A stretch of DNA of 26,759 nucleotides, taken from contig JANNPJ010000532.1 in NCBI GenBank assembly GCA_031400005.1, positions 1-26,759 of the forward strand, read 5' to 3'. Positions 6,623 to 15,579 of the stretch are shown piece after piece. The DNA comes from JANNPJ01 sp031400005 (GTDB taxonomy: Bacteria > Actinomycetota > Actinomycetes > Actinomycetales > Kineosporiaceae). Positions within the stretch are counted from its first letter, which is position 1, and the number at the start of each line of letters is the position of its first letter. Both the position numbers and the translations under genes were made by a program. The notes beneath the pieces were generated by a model. That model did not search any database and was not told where the DNA came from. It saw nothing but the letters and a program-made list of their open reading frames with translations.

Positions 6623-9115
6623 TCAGGAGCGCAGGCGGGTCATCGTCGGGTCGAAGAGGGGCTCAGCGGCGACGGTGGCCGGCAGTCGCTGGTCGAAGTA
6701 ACCGATCTCGAGCTGCTGCCCGGGAACCGACAGTTCCGTCGGTAGCCAGGCATAGGCGATGGAACGGCCGATGGTGTAACCGTAGGCCGCGCTCGTCACG
6801 TAGCCAACGCAGGCATCGCCGGCGAACACCGGCTCCTTACCCAGCGCGATGCCGTCGGTCGAAGACCCCGGCGCGGCGTCCACCAGCAGGCAACTCAGCT
6901 TTCGCCGGACGTCGCTGCGCCGGGCGACGGTCGCTTCCCGGCCGAGGAACGAGTCCTTCTGCAGCCGGACGGCGAAACCAACACCTGCCTCCCAGGCGTC
7001 GTGCTCGTAGGTCATGTCGGTGCCGAACGAGCGGTACCCCTTCTCCAGCCGCAGGCTGTTGAAAGCTCCTCGGCCGGCGGCGATGACACCATGATCTTGA
7101 CCGGCGGCCCAGAGCGTGTCCCACAGTTTCAGGCCGAGGTCGGCGGTGGTGTAGAGCTCCCAGCCGAGTTCGCCGACGTAGGACAGCCGCAGCGCGGTCA
7201 CCGGAACGTTGCCAATCGCGAACTGCATGCCCCGGAAGTACGTGAAGTGCTCGTTGGAGAGGTCCGCCCGGGTCAGCGGCGCCAGCAGATCGCGCGCCAG
7301 CGGGCCCCAGAGCCCGATGCAGCAGGTGCCCGCGGTGATGTCCCGGACCTGGACGGTGCCGTCGGCCGGCAATCGGCGGGCTAGCCAGTCCAGGTCCAAG
7401 GCGCCGTTCGCACCGACCTGGTAGGTGTCTCGGCCGAGCCGGGCGATCGTGACGTCACTGCGGATGCCGCCGTTGGAGTCGAGGAACAGGCCGTAGGTCA
7501 CCGACCCGATCGACTTGTCCACGTTGCCGGTGAACAGGTCCTGAAGGAAGGCAGTCGCACCGCGACCGGACACCTCCAGTCGCTTCAGCGCCGTCATGTC
7601 GTACATCGCCACCCGCTCGCGGGTGACCTGCGCCTCGGCGGCGACGATTGGCGACCAGTAGCGGGCCGCCCAGGGGTCCGGCGTCGGCACGGTCCGACCG
7701 GCCACCAGGGCGGCATTCGCCTCGTACCAGTGCGGCCGTTCCCAGCCGGAGGCCTCCAGGAAGACCGCCCCGAGCGCCTCCTGGCGAGGATGAAAAGGGC
7801 TGGTACGCAAGGGCCGTGGCGCTTCCATGGGCTGCAGTGGGTGTTTGATGTCGTACACCTCGACGAAGTTCTGGCAGTCCCGGGCCAGCACGTAGTCGGG
7901 AGCGAGCTGGTGTGCCTCGAACCGGTTGACGTCGCACTCGTGCAGATCGAACGACGAGCAATGGCCGTCCACGATCCATTCGGCCATCGCCCGACCGACG
8001 CCGGCCGAATGGGTGACCCAGACCGCCTCCGCCACCCAGAACCCCTGGACGTCGAGAGCCGGCCCCAGTAGCGGGAAATCGTCGGTAGTGAAGGAGAACA
8101 GCCCGTTGATTCCCTCGTCCAGTTTGGCATCGGTCAGGGCCGGCAGCAGCCGCTGCGACTCCTGCCAGGCCGCAGTGAAATCCGGCTCGGTGAACGGCAG
8201 GACGGACGGCATGGCACCGGCGCCACCGGATGCTTCGGCCTCGGCCACGGACCGGATCTCGAACGGGGAAACCGGCATCGGGTCGTGGCCGTAGTAGCCG
8301 ATCCCGATCTGGTCGAACCGGTCGCGGTAGTAGAGGTCGGCGTCCTGGTGGCGCAGAATCGGGCGGACCGACTCCTGCTCCTGACCGGCCAGCGCGGGGA
8401 TCGGGCCGGTCCAGGCCAGCTGGTGGGCAAGCGGGGTGAGCGGCAGGTCCAGGCCGACCATGGCGGCCACCTTGGGCCCCCAGAACCCGGCGCAGCAGAC
8501 CACCAGATCGGCCGGGAGTTCGCCGCGGTCGGTGACCACTGCCCGGACGACGCGCCCGGTCCCGCCGTCCTCCGCCGGCTCGGTGCGAATATCCGTCACC
8601 TCATGGCGTTCCAGCAATCGGACGCCGCGAGCCTGCGCCCGGCGCAACTGCGCCTCGACGGCACGCACGGATTTGGCCAGCCCATCGGTTGGTACATGCA
8701 GCCCGCCGAGCACCAGGTCCGCCTCGAGCAGCGGGTACAGCTCGAGGCATTCGGCGGTGGACAGCAGCCGCGCATCAAGCCCCCAGCCGGTGGCCCAGCC
8801 GTGCCGGCGGTGCAGCTCGGCCTGCCGCTCGGGGGTGGTGGCGATCTCCAGGCCACCGACCTGGAGGAAGCAGGGCTCGCCGTCCAGCTCCAGGCCGACC
8901 AGCTTCTCCACGGTGTACCGCGCCAGCTCGGTCATCGTCTTCGAGCCGTTGGTCTGGAACACCAGACCGGGCGCGTGCGAGGAGGAGCCACCGGGGCTGG
9001 GTAGTTCGCCCTGGTCGACGACGGTGATGTCGTCCCAGCCGCGGGCGGACAACTCGTCAGCGAGTGACGCGCCGACGATCCCCGCTCCGATGATGACGAC
9101 CCGCGGTCCGGTCAT
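6623..9115 (-). CDS. dmg: Dimethylglycine oxidase (FAD oxidase fused to a GcvT-type folate domain)
   Basis: The enzyme oxidatively demethylates N,N-dimethylglycine to sarcosine, passing electrons to oxygen and the one-carbon unit to tetrahydrofolate as 5,10-methylene-THF. From the ATG at 9115 the product is 830 residues, the length I recall for the Arthrobacter globiformis enzyme, which it resembles throughout. The first half is a DAO-type FAD domain: VVIIGAGIVGASLADEL at 6-22, and GGSSSHAPG at 42-50 with the His of this motif as the family's FAD attachment site. The second half is a GcvT-type aminomethyltransferase domain with YDMTALKRLEVSG, SYVGELGWELY and RLEKGYRSFGTDM. A GGAGG ribosome binding site six bases before the ATG decides the start. 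Two IclR-type operator candidates lie just upstream, so it has its own promoter behind the transporter operon. Sarcosine dehydrogenase is the alternative. Confidence 0.92.
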   Translation of the reverse strand: MTGPRVVIIGAGIVGASLADELSARGWDDITVVDQGELPSPGGSSSHAPGLVFQTNGSKTMTELARYTVEKLVGLELDGEPCFLQVGGLEIATTPERQAELHRRHGWATGWGLDARLLSTAECLELYPLLEADLVLGGLHVPTDGLAKSVRAVEAQLRRAQARGVRLLERHEVTDIRTEPAEDGGTGRVVRAVVTDRGELPADLVVCCAGFWGPKVAAMVGLDLPLTPLAHQLAWTGPIPALAGQEQESVRPILRHQDADLYYRDRFDQIGIGYYGHDPMPVSPFEIRSVAEAEASGGAGAMPSVLPFTEPDFTAAWQESQRLLPALTDAKLDEGINGLFSFTTDDFPLLGPALDVQGFWVAEAVWVTHSAGVGRAMAEWIVDGHCSSFDLHECDVNRFEAHQLAPDYVLARDCQNFVEVYDIKHPLQPMEAPRPLRTSPFHPRQEALGAVFLEASGWERPHWYEANAALVAGRTVPTPDPWAARYWSPIVAAEAQVTRERVAMYDMTALKRLEVSGRGATAFLQDLFTGNVDKSIGSVTYGLFLDSNGGIRSDVTIARLGRDTYQVGANGALDLDWLARRLPADGTVQVRDITAGTCCIGLWGPLARDLLAPLTRADLSNEHFTYFRGMQFAIGNVPVTALRLSYVGELGWELYTTADLGLKLWDTLWAAGQDHGVIAAGRGAFNSLRLEKGYRSFGTDMTYEHDAWEAGVGFAVRLQKDSFLGREATVARRSDVRRKLSCLLVDAAPGSSTDGIALGKEPVFAGDACVGYVTSAAYGYTIGRSIAYAWLPTELSVPGQQLEIGYFDQRLPATVAAEPLFDPTMTRLRS

Positions 9116-9125
9116 GACAGCCTCC

Positions 9126-9161
9126 AGTGCGTAATGCGCAACATGATTCATCATGTGCAAC
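9126..9161. promoter_or_regulatory. Paired 17-bp operator candidates upstream of dimethylglycine oxidase
   Basis: AGTGCGTAATGCGCAAC (9126-9142) and GATTCATCATGTGCAAC (9145-9161), read on the minus strand, are copies of the palindrome GTTGCG-N5-CGCAAC. They start 19 bp apart, about two helical turns. They lie 11-46 bases before the start codon, a position where a bound regulator would cover the promoter or block transcription. The same pair geometry recurs between betA and purU and between iclR and the Rieske operon. Confidence 0.7.
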
Positions 9162-9213
9162 ATGACTGTCCCTCGTCAGGGGTTGCCTGGTCAAGAGATT
9201 CACGCCCAAACCA

Positions 9214-9245
9214 GCTCCGCCCCCCAAAGCTCTGGGGGGCGGAGC
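9214..9245 (-). terminator. Hairpin terminator after the betaine transporter operon
   Basis: A perfect 13-bp GC-rich stem (GCTCCGCCCCCCA paired with TGGGGGGCGGAGC) closes a six-base loop. It lies 26 bases past the stop of the substrate-binding protein gene on the minus strand and is followed on that strand by a short T-containing stretch (TGGTTTGGG). It separates the transporter operon from dimethylglycine oxidase. Confidence 0.8.
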
Positions 9246-9271
9246 GGCTGGATCAGCCGGGATTAGGCAGA

Positions 9272-10255
9272 TTAGCTAGCGGCGGTCCAGGCCTTCACCT
9301 TGTCGGGGTTGGCGTCCACCCACTTCTTGGCTGCTTCCTCGTCCGACAGCTTGTCGCCGGCGATGTACTTGGCAACCAGGTTCTGGTCGGCGTTGGTCCA
9401 GGTGAAGTTCTTGATCAGGTCCGCGGCCGGGCTACCGGAGTTCATGAACTCGGTTCGGGCGATCTTTTTCAACGGTGTGGGCTCGTAATCGCAGGCCGCC
9501 TTCTGCTTGTCGGCCTTGCAGGTCGCGGCGTCCCACTTCGGCAGGTTCACCCGCACCAGGCCCAGGTCGACAAGCTTCCACTGCGGGTCGTAGAAGTAGC
9601 CCAGTAGTGGGGTCTTCTTGGCGGTCGCCTGATCGAACGCGGTGATCAGGGCAGCCTCGCTGCCGGTGTAGACCACCTTGAAGTCCAGCTTCAGGTTCTT
9701 CACCAGCGCCTCGTCGTACGAGACATAGGACGGGTCGCCGTCCAGGAGCTGGCCCTTGCCGCCGGATTCGGAGGTCTTGAACAGCGACGCGTACTTGTTC
9801 AGGTTCTTGTAGTCGGTGATGTCCGGGTACTTTTCCGCCATCCACTTCGGCACGTACCAGCCGATCAGGCCCTCGTTCCCGTTCGGACCGACGACCTGGG
9901 CGACCTTGTCCGTGTCGACGTACTTCTTCTCCAGTTCCGGGTGGCCCCAGTCCTCGATGATGACGTCGACCTGACCGGTGCCGAAGCCCTGCCAGGAGAC
10001 CTCCTCCTTGAGGTCCTTGGTCTCCACGGTGCAACCCAGGTTCTTCTCGGCCACGTACTTGACGACGGCGACGCTGGCCTCCATGCCTACCCAGGGATTC
10101 ACCGCCATGTTGACCGTTCCGCACTTGGCGGCCTGGGAGGACGACGGCGCCGCGCTCTCGATGTCGCCACCGCCGCAGCCGGCGAGAAGCAGGGTGGCGC
10201 TGAACGCGGCGGCTCCCGCAGTGAGCACGCGGCGGGTGGTGGTCGTCCGTAACAC
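9272..10255 (-). CDS. opuAC: Glycine betaine ABC transporter substrate-binding lipoprotein
   Basis: This is the extracytoplasmic ligand-binding component of an Opu/ProU-type transporter, anchored as a lipoprotein. From the GTG at 10255 the product is 327 residues. An RR-containing N terminus and a hydrophobic segment end in the lipobox LLAGC with Cys27. Quaternary-amine-binding family features follow: AVNPWVGMEASVAVVKYV, a Trp in IIEDWGHPE, GWYVPKWMAEKYPDI and YFYDPQW, aromatic residues of the kind that cage trimethylammonium groups. AGGAGG ends seven bases before the GTG and decides the start. The frame is open 20 codons further upstream, but that part only translates the tandem repeats of the spacer. 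The gene is the last of the ATPase-permease-binding protein operon. Betaine is the likeliest ligand given the neighbours; choline, carnitine or proline betaine are possible. Confidence 0.92.
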   Translation of the reverse strand: MLRTTTTRRVLTAGAAAFSATLLLAGCGGGDIESAAPSSSQAAKCGTVNMAVNPWVGMEASVAVVKYVAEKNLGCTVETKDLKEEVSWQGFGTGQVDVIIEDWGHPELEKKYVDTDKVAQVVGPNGNEGLIGWYVPKWMAEKYPDITDYKNLNKYASLFKTSESGGKGQLLDGDPSYVSYDEALVKNLKLDFKVVYTGSEAALITAFDQATAKKTPLLGYFYDPQWKLVDLGLVRVNLPKWDAATCKADKQKAACDYEPTPLKKIARTEFMNSGSPAADLIKNFTWTNADQNLVAKYIAGDKLSDEEAAKKWVDANPDKVKAWTAAS

Positions 10256-10270
10256 GGTGTTCCTCCTGTT

Positions 10271-10338
10271 GTGGAGCGGGGTTTTGTGGAGCGGATTCAA
10301 GTGGAACCGATTCAAGTGGAACCGATTCGAGTGGAGCC
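10271..10338 (-). repeat. 15-bp tandem repeats in the permease/binding-protein spacer
   Basis: Units of 8+7 bases (GTGGAGCG or GTGGAACC followed by GATTCAA or a variant) repeat four and a half times. Two central units, GATTCAAGTGGAACC at 10294-10308 and 10309-10323, are identical. The array fills nearly all of the 87-base gap between the permease stop (10343) and the ribosome binding site of the lipoprotein gene. It may set spacing or RNA structure between these cistrons. Confidence 0.85.
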
Positions 10339-10342
10339 GGGT

Positions 10343-12328
10343 CTAGTTCGGCCGGGCTCGATGCGCCGCTGCCTGGGTGATCTGATTGAACATCACGCCC
10401 AACAGCACGATCGCGATTCCTGCGGCCAGCCCTTTCCCGTACAGCGAGAGGTTCGAGAAGCCGGCGACTACCTGATAGCCGAGGGCCTGCGCCCCGACCA
10501 GGCCGCCCACGACGACCATCGACAGTACATAGCAGAGGCCCTGATTCACCGCCAGAATCAACGACTCCTTGGACATCGGTAGCTGCACCTTCGTGATCTG
10601 TTGCCAGCTGGTCGATCCCGCCGCGGTACTGGCTTCGACGGCGGCAACCGGCACGGCGGCGATGCCGTCCGCGACTACCTTGATCGACACCGGTGCCGCA
10701 TAGACGATGGCGGCCATGATGGCGGTGAATCGACTCGAGCTGAACAGCGCCAGGAACGGCACCAGGTAAACAAAAGCCGGCATCACCTGGGCGCCATCAA
10801 GCACGGGCCGGAGGACCGCATCGGCGCGGCCATCGCGAGCCATCCAGGTGCCGACGACCACCCCGAGCGCCACCACCACGGCGGTAGCGACGACGGTTTG
10901 GGCGAGGGTCGCCATCGCATCCTGCCAGAGCCCGGTCCCGAGCAGTAGGCCCAAGCAGATCGCGACGATCACCGTCGTCCTCGGATCGGCGAGTACCCAG
11001 GCCAGCGTCAGGACGACGATGGCGACCAGGAACCAGGGCGACTCGGTGAGTAGCGTCTGGATCGGCTCGATCACCAGCCACGTCATGGCGTCCTTGAACC
11101 CGCCGGTCAGGCCGGAGGCGTTCAGCTGTACCCAGCTGGTGGCCGTGGAGGTGTGCTTGGCGATGTCGCTGCCAATGTTGATGTCGACGCCACTCAGCGT
11201 GGACGGAAAGTCCGCTGCCCAGAGGTAGGTCCGGGACAGGTAGACGGCGAACAGTGCAGCCAGGGCGCCGACGGCCAAGCCGGGCTTGCGGAGTCGGGTT
11301 GCCAGGGCCGAGCGCTTGCGGGCGATCTCGGCCCGGTGACCGGCGGCGGTGGTGATCCGGTCCAGCACGATCGCCAGCACGACGATCGCCAGGCCACCGT
11401 TGAAGGCGGTACCGACGTCCAGAATGGTCAGGGCTTTGAGTACGGTCTGGCCGAGCCCGGGTGCGTTGATCAGCGCGGCGATGGTGACCATCGAGAGCGC
11501 AGCCATGATCGTCTGGTTGATGCCCAGCACCGTGGTCCGCCGGGACATCGGCAGCAGCACGCCGGTCAATTGCTGACTCCGGGTGGCCCCCAGCGACTCC
11601 GACGCCTCGACGCTCGCGGTGGGCACGTTGCGGATGCCGTGCGCGGTATAGCGGATTACCGGTGGCACGGCGTAGAGCACTGTAACGATCACTGCGGAGG
11701 TGGGACTGATCAGGAAGAACAGCGTGATCGGCGACAGGTAGACGAAGCTCGGCAGGGTCTGCAGGAAGTCGAGAACTGGAGTGATCGCCTGGTAGACCCG
11801 GTCCGAGAGCCCGGCCCAGACCCCGAGCGGGATGCCCACCAGGAGGCACAGCAGCACCGCGGCGAAGGTCAGGGCCAGGGTGTCCATGCTCTCCTGCCAC
11901 AGGCCCTGCAGGCCGAGGAAGGTGAAGCCAATCACTGCGAGGATCGCCGTGCGGATGGTTCCGATTGCCCCGGCGACCAGCGCGATCAGCGCGATGACGC
12001 CGAGCCAGCCGATCACCGGCACCGGCCGCCCGTAGGCCGGTTGCGCGATCAGGTTCTGCAGCAACTCGACGAACCAGTCAATCGCCGTCCTGACCGCGTC
12101 CACGCCATAGATGAAGATCGGGTTGTCGTCCCGGGCGTTGGCGATGGTGTCCCGGACGTCGTTCAGCCACACGTGCAGGCCGCTGATCTCCTGTGGGCCT
12201 AGCGGCAAGGTCCACTTACCGCGAAGCGCGGCGGCCAGAACCAGCCAGACGACGAACACGCCCGCCAACAGGAGGCCGCGACCAGGCCGGCGGCGGACCA
12301 GACCGACTGTGGCAGTGAGCGCCGTCAT
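10343..12328 (-). CDS. opuAB: Glycine betaine ABC transporter permease, two fused permease domains
   Basis: The inner-membrane channel of the betaine transporter. At 661 residues it is about twice the usual ProW/OpuAB length and contains two homologous binding-protein-dependent permease domains, near residues 130-345 and 445-655. Both carry an EAA-type cytoplasmic loop that contacts the ATPase (ASVEASESLGATRSQQL, then LLPMS; and AAVEASTAAGSTSWQQI, then QLPMS) and the flanking transmembrane blocks. A long segment between them (about 355-440) has one or two hydrophobic stretches and a loop probably outside the cell. Such a fusion would replace the permease homodimer with one chain. The ATG overlaps the ATPase stop as TAATG, indicating translational coupling. 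Confidence 0.9.
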   Translation of the reverse strand: MTALTATVGLVRRRPGRGLLLAGVFVVWLVLAAALRGKWTLPLGPQEISGLHVWLNDVRDTIANARDDNPIFIYGVDAVRTAIDWFVELLQNLIAQPAYGRPVPVIGWLGVIALIALVAGAIGTIRTAILAVIGFTFLGLQGLWQESMDTLALTFAAVLLCLLVGIPLGVWAGLSDRVYQAITPVLDFLQTLPSFVYLSPITLFFLISPTSAVIVTVLYAVPPVIRYTAHGIRNVPTASVEASESLGATRSQQLTGVLLPMSRRTTVLGINQTIMAALSMVTIAALINAPGLGQTVLKALTILDVGTAFNGGLAIVVLAIVLDRITTAAGHRAEIARKRSALATRLRKPGLAVGALAALFAVYLSRTYLWAADFPSTLSGVDINIGSDIAKHTSTATSWVQLNASGLTGGFKDAMTWLVIEPIQTLLTESPWFLVAIVVLTLAWVLADPRTTVIVAICLGLLLGTGLWQDAMATLAQTVVATAVVVALGVVVGTWMARDGRADAVLRPVLDGAQVMPAFVYLVPFLALFSSSRFTAIMAAIVYAAPVSIKVVADGIAAVPVAAVEASTAAGSTSWQQITKVQLPMSKESLILAVNQGLCYVLSMVVVGGLVGAQALGYQVVAGFSNLSLYGKGLAAGIAIVLLGVMFNQITQAAAHRARPN

Positions 12329-13395
12329 TATGCGGCTCCTCCGGCGATGACGGCCAGGATCTCTTCGTCGCCAACGATACCCAGCAGCCGGCCGTCCTGG
12401 ACCACCTTGACCGGCTTCTCCGCAGCCAGCACCGCGCGAGTGGCTTCCTTGATCACGACATCGGGCCCGAGCTCGGGTCCGTCCAGCGGGTCGGCGTCCG
12501 TCGGCGGGCGCATGATCCAGCGCAGCGTGAGGACATCGGCTTTGGGGACGTCGCTGACGAAGTCGCGAACGTAGTCGTCGACGGGTGCTCCGACCAGCTC
12601 GTCACCCGTGCCGAGCTGGACCATCTTGCCGTCGCGCATGATCAGAATGCGGTCGCCGAGCCGGAGCGCCTCAGACAGATCGTGGGTGATGAAGACCATC
12701 GTCTTGTTCAGCTCGCGGTGCAGCCGGATCACCTCGTTCTGCATGTCCCGGCGGATCAGCGGGTCGAGGGCGGAGAACGGCTCGTCGAAGAACAGGACGT
12801 CGGGCTCGACAGCGAGCGCCCTGGCCAGCCCGACCCGCTGTTGCATGCCACCGGAAAGCTGGTCCGGGTACGAGTTCTCGTACCCGGCCAGGCCGACCAG
12901 CTCAATCACTTCCATCGATCGGCGGCGGCGGTCGGCCTTGCTGGCGCCGCGCACCTCGAGGCCGTAGCCGACGTTGTCGATCACTTGCCGGTGCGGCAGC
13001 AGGCCGAAGTTCTGGAACACCATCGAGAACTTGTGACGACGTAACTCGCGCAGTCGCTTGGGGTCCGCCTTCAGGATGTCCTCACCCTCGAAGATCACCT
13101 GCCCGGCGGTCGGCTCGACCAGCCGGGTCACGGCCCGGACCAGGGTGGACTTGCCGGAGCCGGACAGTCCCATCACGACGAAGACCTCGCCCGGGGCGAC
13201 GTCGAAGGAGATGTCCCGGACGGCGATGGTGTTTCCGGTCTTGTCGATCAGCTCGCGGCGGGTCAGGCCGCACAGCTCCGGGGACGACGGCACGCTCGCG
13301 GCTTTGGGCCCGAAGACCATCCACAGGTCGCTGACGGAGACCAACGGCTCGGCCGTGGACTTGGCGGTCTGGCTGCGCTCTGTTACGGCGGCCAT
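12328..13395 (-). CDS. opuAA: Glycine betaine ABC transporter ATP-binding protein with C-terminal CBS-like region
   Basis: The ATPase that drives the betaine importer, 355 residues from the ATG at 13395. Walker A is GLSGSGKST at 76-84, the signature is LSGGMQQR, and Walker B is DVLFFDEPFSALDP. The segment ELCGLTRRELIDKTGNTIAV before the first strand is typical of the OpuAA/ProV subgroup, as is the C-terminal part, which ends in a CBS-like VVQDGRLLGIVGDEEILAVI. CBS domains in this subgroup sense ionic strength in known osmoregulated systems, but here only about one CBS repeat is evident. An AGAGAGG sequence seven bases before the ATG supports the start. Upstream in-frame codons run through the operator region and were rejected. 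First gene of the transporter operon. Confidence 0.92.
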   Translation of the reverse strand: MAAVTERSQTAKSTAEPLVSVSDLWMVFGPKAASVPSSPELCGLTRRELIDKTGNTIAVRDISFDVAPGEVFVVMGLSGSGKSTLVRAVTRLVEPTAGQVIFEGEDILKADPKRLRELRRHKFSMVFQNFGLLPHRQVIDNVGYGLEVRGASKADRRRRSMEVIELVGLAGYENSYPDQLSGGMQQRVGLARALAVEPDVLFFDEPFSALDPLIRRDMQNEVIRLHRELNKTMVFITHDLSEALRLGDRILIMRDGKMVQLGTGDELVGAPVDDYVRDFVSDVPKADVLTLRWIMRPPTDADPLDGPELGPDVVIKEATRAVLAAEKPVKVVQDGRLLGIVGDEEILAVIAGGAA

Positions 13396-13469
13396 GGCCC
13401 AACCTCTCTGGTGATCAATCGACAAGGCACTGCCTTTCGGTACCACCAGGCGCACCGCGCGGCGCTTCT

Positions 13470-13486
13470 GTTGCGTATTGCGCACC
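13470..13486. promoter_or_regulatory. Single 17-bp operator candidate upstream of the transporter operon
   Basis: GTTGCGTATTGCGCACC matches the palindrome GTTGCG-N5-CGCAAC at 10 of 12 defined positions. It lies 75 bases before the start of the ATPase gene. I looked for a partner 19 bp to either side and found none, unlike the three paired loci. Confidence 0.65.
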
Positions 13487-13698
13487 CGGGTTCTTCCTGG
13501 GGGACACACTCTGCCCGGGCCGATATAGACGTCAAGGGCTGCGCCGTTTCCGTCCAGTAAATCTAGCCTCCGTACGAATCTCGACCTGCCGTCTCAGATG
13601 ACAAAATGGCCACGAATGTCCAGAACAGGCGTCGGGCGGCACTCTAAGTCAGGTATGACCCAGTGATCCACAGGGGGTCAGGCGGGCACAAGGCTCCA

Positions 13699-15408
13699 TC
13701 AGTGTTGATGTTGTTCGTGCCGGTAGAACGGCACCGGCTCGGCCGCCAACGGCGTCTGCCCACGGATCAGGTCGCAGGCCCGCTCGGCCAGCATCATCAC
13801 GGGCGCGTAGATGTTCCCGTTTGTTACGTACGGCATCGCCGAGGCATCGGCCACCCGCAACCCCTCGACTCCGTGCACCTTCATCGTGAGTGGGTCCACC
13901 ACGGACAACTCGTCGATCCCCATCCGAGCCGTGCAGGACGGGTGATAGGCGGTCTCGGCATCCCGGGCCACCCAGTCGAGGATCTCCTCGTCGGTGGACA
14001 CCCCCGGGCCGGGGGAGATCTCGCCGTCGTTGTACTGATCGAAGGCCGGTTGGGTGAGGATGTCCCGGGCCACCCGGATCGCCTCCACCCACTCTCGCCG
14101 GTCCTGCTCGGTGGACAGGTAGTTGAAGTTCAGCGCAGGCGCGACCCGCGGGTCCGTCGAGACCACCTTCACGCTGCCGCGCGCGTCCGAGTACATCGGC
14201 CCGATGTGCACCTGGTAGCCATGCCCGGGGATCGGGCTGGTGCCGTCGTAGCGGACGGCGATCGGCAGGAAATGGAACATCAGGTTCGGGTACGCGACGT
14301 CCTCGTTGCTGCGGGTGAAACCGCCGCCCTCGAAATGGTTCGTCGCCGCCGGACCGGTCCGGCGCAGCAGCCACTCCAGGCCGATCTTGGGCCGATTGCG
14401 CAGCTTCAGCGACGGCGACAGCGAGACCGGCTGCTTCGAGGCGTACTGCACGTACGCCTCGAGGTGATCCTGCAGGTTCTCCCCGACCCCGGGCAGGTCG
14501 GTGATCACCGGGATACCCAGCGCTGCCAGCTCGCCGGCGTTGCCGATCCCGGACAGCTGCAGCAGCTGCGGGGTGTTGATCGCGCCGCCGCTGAGCACCA
14601 CCTCGCCGGCCCGGACCGTCCGGACCCCACTGCCGATCCGGCCGAGCGGACCGCCGAACGGCAGCGAGCGGGTGTACTCGACGCCGACCGCCCGGGTGCC
14701 TTCGAAGATCACCCGGTGCACCAGGGACAGGCACTGCACGGTCAGGTTCTTCCTGGTCTTGTTCGCCGGCCGCAGGTAAGCGTCCGAAGCTGACCAGCGA
14801 CGTCCCTTCTTGATCGTCCGATCGAACCGGTTGAAGCCCTCCTGCTGATACCCGTTGACGTCGTCCGTCATCGGGTAACCGGCTTGCTGGGCGGCGGTGA
14901 AGAAGGCCTCGAAGAGTGGGTTCGTGGCCGGGCCGCGCTCCAGCACCAGCGGGCCCTCGCCTCCGCGCCAGTCATCGGCCCCGACCAGGCACGTCTCCAT
15001 CCGCTTGAAGTACGGCAGGCAGTGCGCGTAGTCCCAGCTCGCCATCCCGGCATCGGCGGCCCAGCGCTCCAGATCGAGCGGGTTGCCGCGCTGGAAGATC
15101 ATCCCATTGATGCTGCTGGAGCCGCCGAGCAGCTTGCCGCGACCGTGCGCGACGCGGCGTCCGTTCATGAACTTCTCCGGCTCGCTCTGGTAGCGCCAGT
15201 CGTACAGCGGGTTACCGATCACCATCGTCAGCGCGGCCGGCATGTGCGTGAGGATGTCCCACGGGTAGTCCGAGCGTCCGGCTTCCAGGAGCAGGACCGT
15301 CGTGTTCGGATCCTCGCTCAGCCGATTCGCGAGCACGCAGCCCGCCGAACCGCCGCCGACGATCACGTAGTCGTACTGGGCGGCCGTGGGGCCGTCGGGG
15401 CGAGCCAT
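13699..15408 (-). CDS. betA: Choline dehydrogenase-like GMC oxidoreductase
   Basis: An FAD-dependent GMC-family alcohol dehydrogenase, most like BetA, which oxidises choline to betaine aldehyde. The product is 569 residues. The N-terminal dinucleotide motif is YVIVGGGSAGCVLANRL (GGGSAG). GMC signature 1 is seen as HGRGKLLGGSSSINGM, and signature 2 as SGGAINTPQLLQLSGIG. The C-terminal catalytic block has AYHPSCTARMG with the active-site His, followed by GLRVADASAMP. The tail is His-rich. AGGAGG five bases before the ATG at 15408 sets the start; the longer frame upstream is noncoding. It lies between the transporter genes and a divergent promoter shared with purU and betB. BetA versus another GMC alcohol oxidase is decided here mainly by the betaine neighbours. 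Confidence 0.88.
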   Translation of the reverse strand: MARPDGPTAAQYDYVIVGGGSAGCVLANRLSEDPNTTVLLLEAGRSDYPWDILTHMPAALTMVIGNPLYDWRYQSEPEKFMNGRRVAHGRGKLLGGSSSINGMIFQRGNPLDLERWAADAGMASWDYAHCLPYFKRMETCLVGADDWRGGEGPLVLERGPATNPLFEAFFTAAQQAGYPMTDDVNGYQQEGFNRFDRTIKKGRRWSASDAYLRPANKTRKNLTVQCLSLVHRVIFEGTRAVGVEYTRSLPFGGPLGRIGSGVRTVRAGEVVLSGGAINTPQLLQLSGIGNAGELAALGIPVITDLPGVGENLQDHLEAYVQYASKQPVSLSPSLKLRNRPKIGLEWLLRRTGPAATNHFEGGGFTRSNEDVAYPNLMFHFLPIAVRYDGTSPIPGHGYQVHIGPMYSDARGSVKVVSTDPRVAPALNFNYLSTEQDRREWVEAIRVARDILTQPAFDQYNDGEISPGPGVSTDEEILDWVARDAETAYHPSCTARMGIDELSVVDPLTMKVHGVEGLRVADASAMPYVTNGNIYAPVMMLAERACDLIRGQTPLAAEPVPFYRHEQHQH

Positions 15409-15506
15409 TGGTTCCTCCTGGAAGTGACGGTGCGCCCGCCCGTCCATTGCTCAAGCCCCCGACTGCTTGACGGCATGGAAGTGACGGCGCATCGTGTCCG
15501 TACAAC

Positions 15507-15542
15507 GTTGCGTAATACGAATCTAGTTTCGCCCTCTGCAAC
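15507..15542. promoter_or_regulatory. Paired 17-bp operator candidates between betA and purU
   Basis: GTTGCGTAATACGAATC (15507-15523) and GTTTCGCCCTCTGCAAC (15526-15542) fit the palindrome GTTGCG-N5-CGCAAC and start exactly 19 bp apart. They occupy the 171-base divergent promoter region, 99 bases from the betA start and 37 bases from the purU start. One bound regulator could control both directions. A CAAC/GTTG inverted word at 15503-15510 adds a further half-site. Confidence 0.7.
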
Positions 15543-15579
15543 GTCCGTGGGAAGACCTGTGATCAAATAAGGAGCCCGG

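Noticed and set aside
13655..13680. TGACCC/GGGTCA hairpin after betA as terminator
   Set aside because: The stem is only six base pairs with a 13-base loop and no T run, so the evidence is too weak to list.
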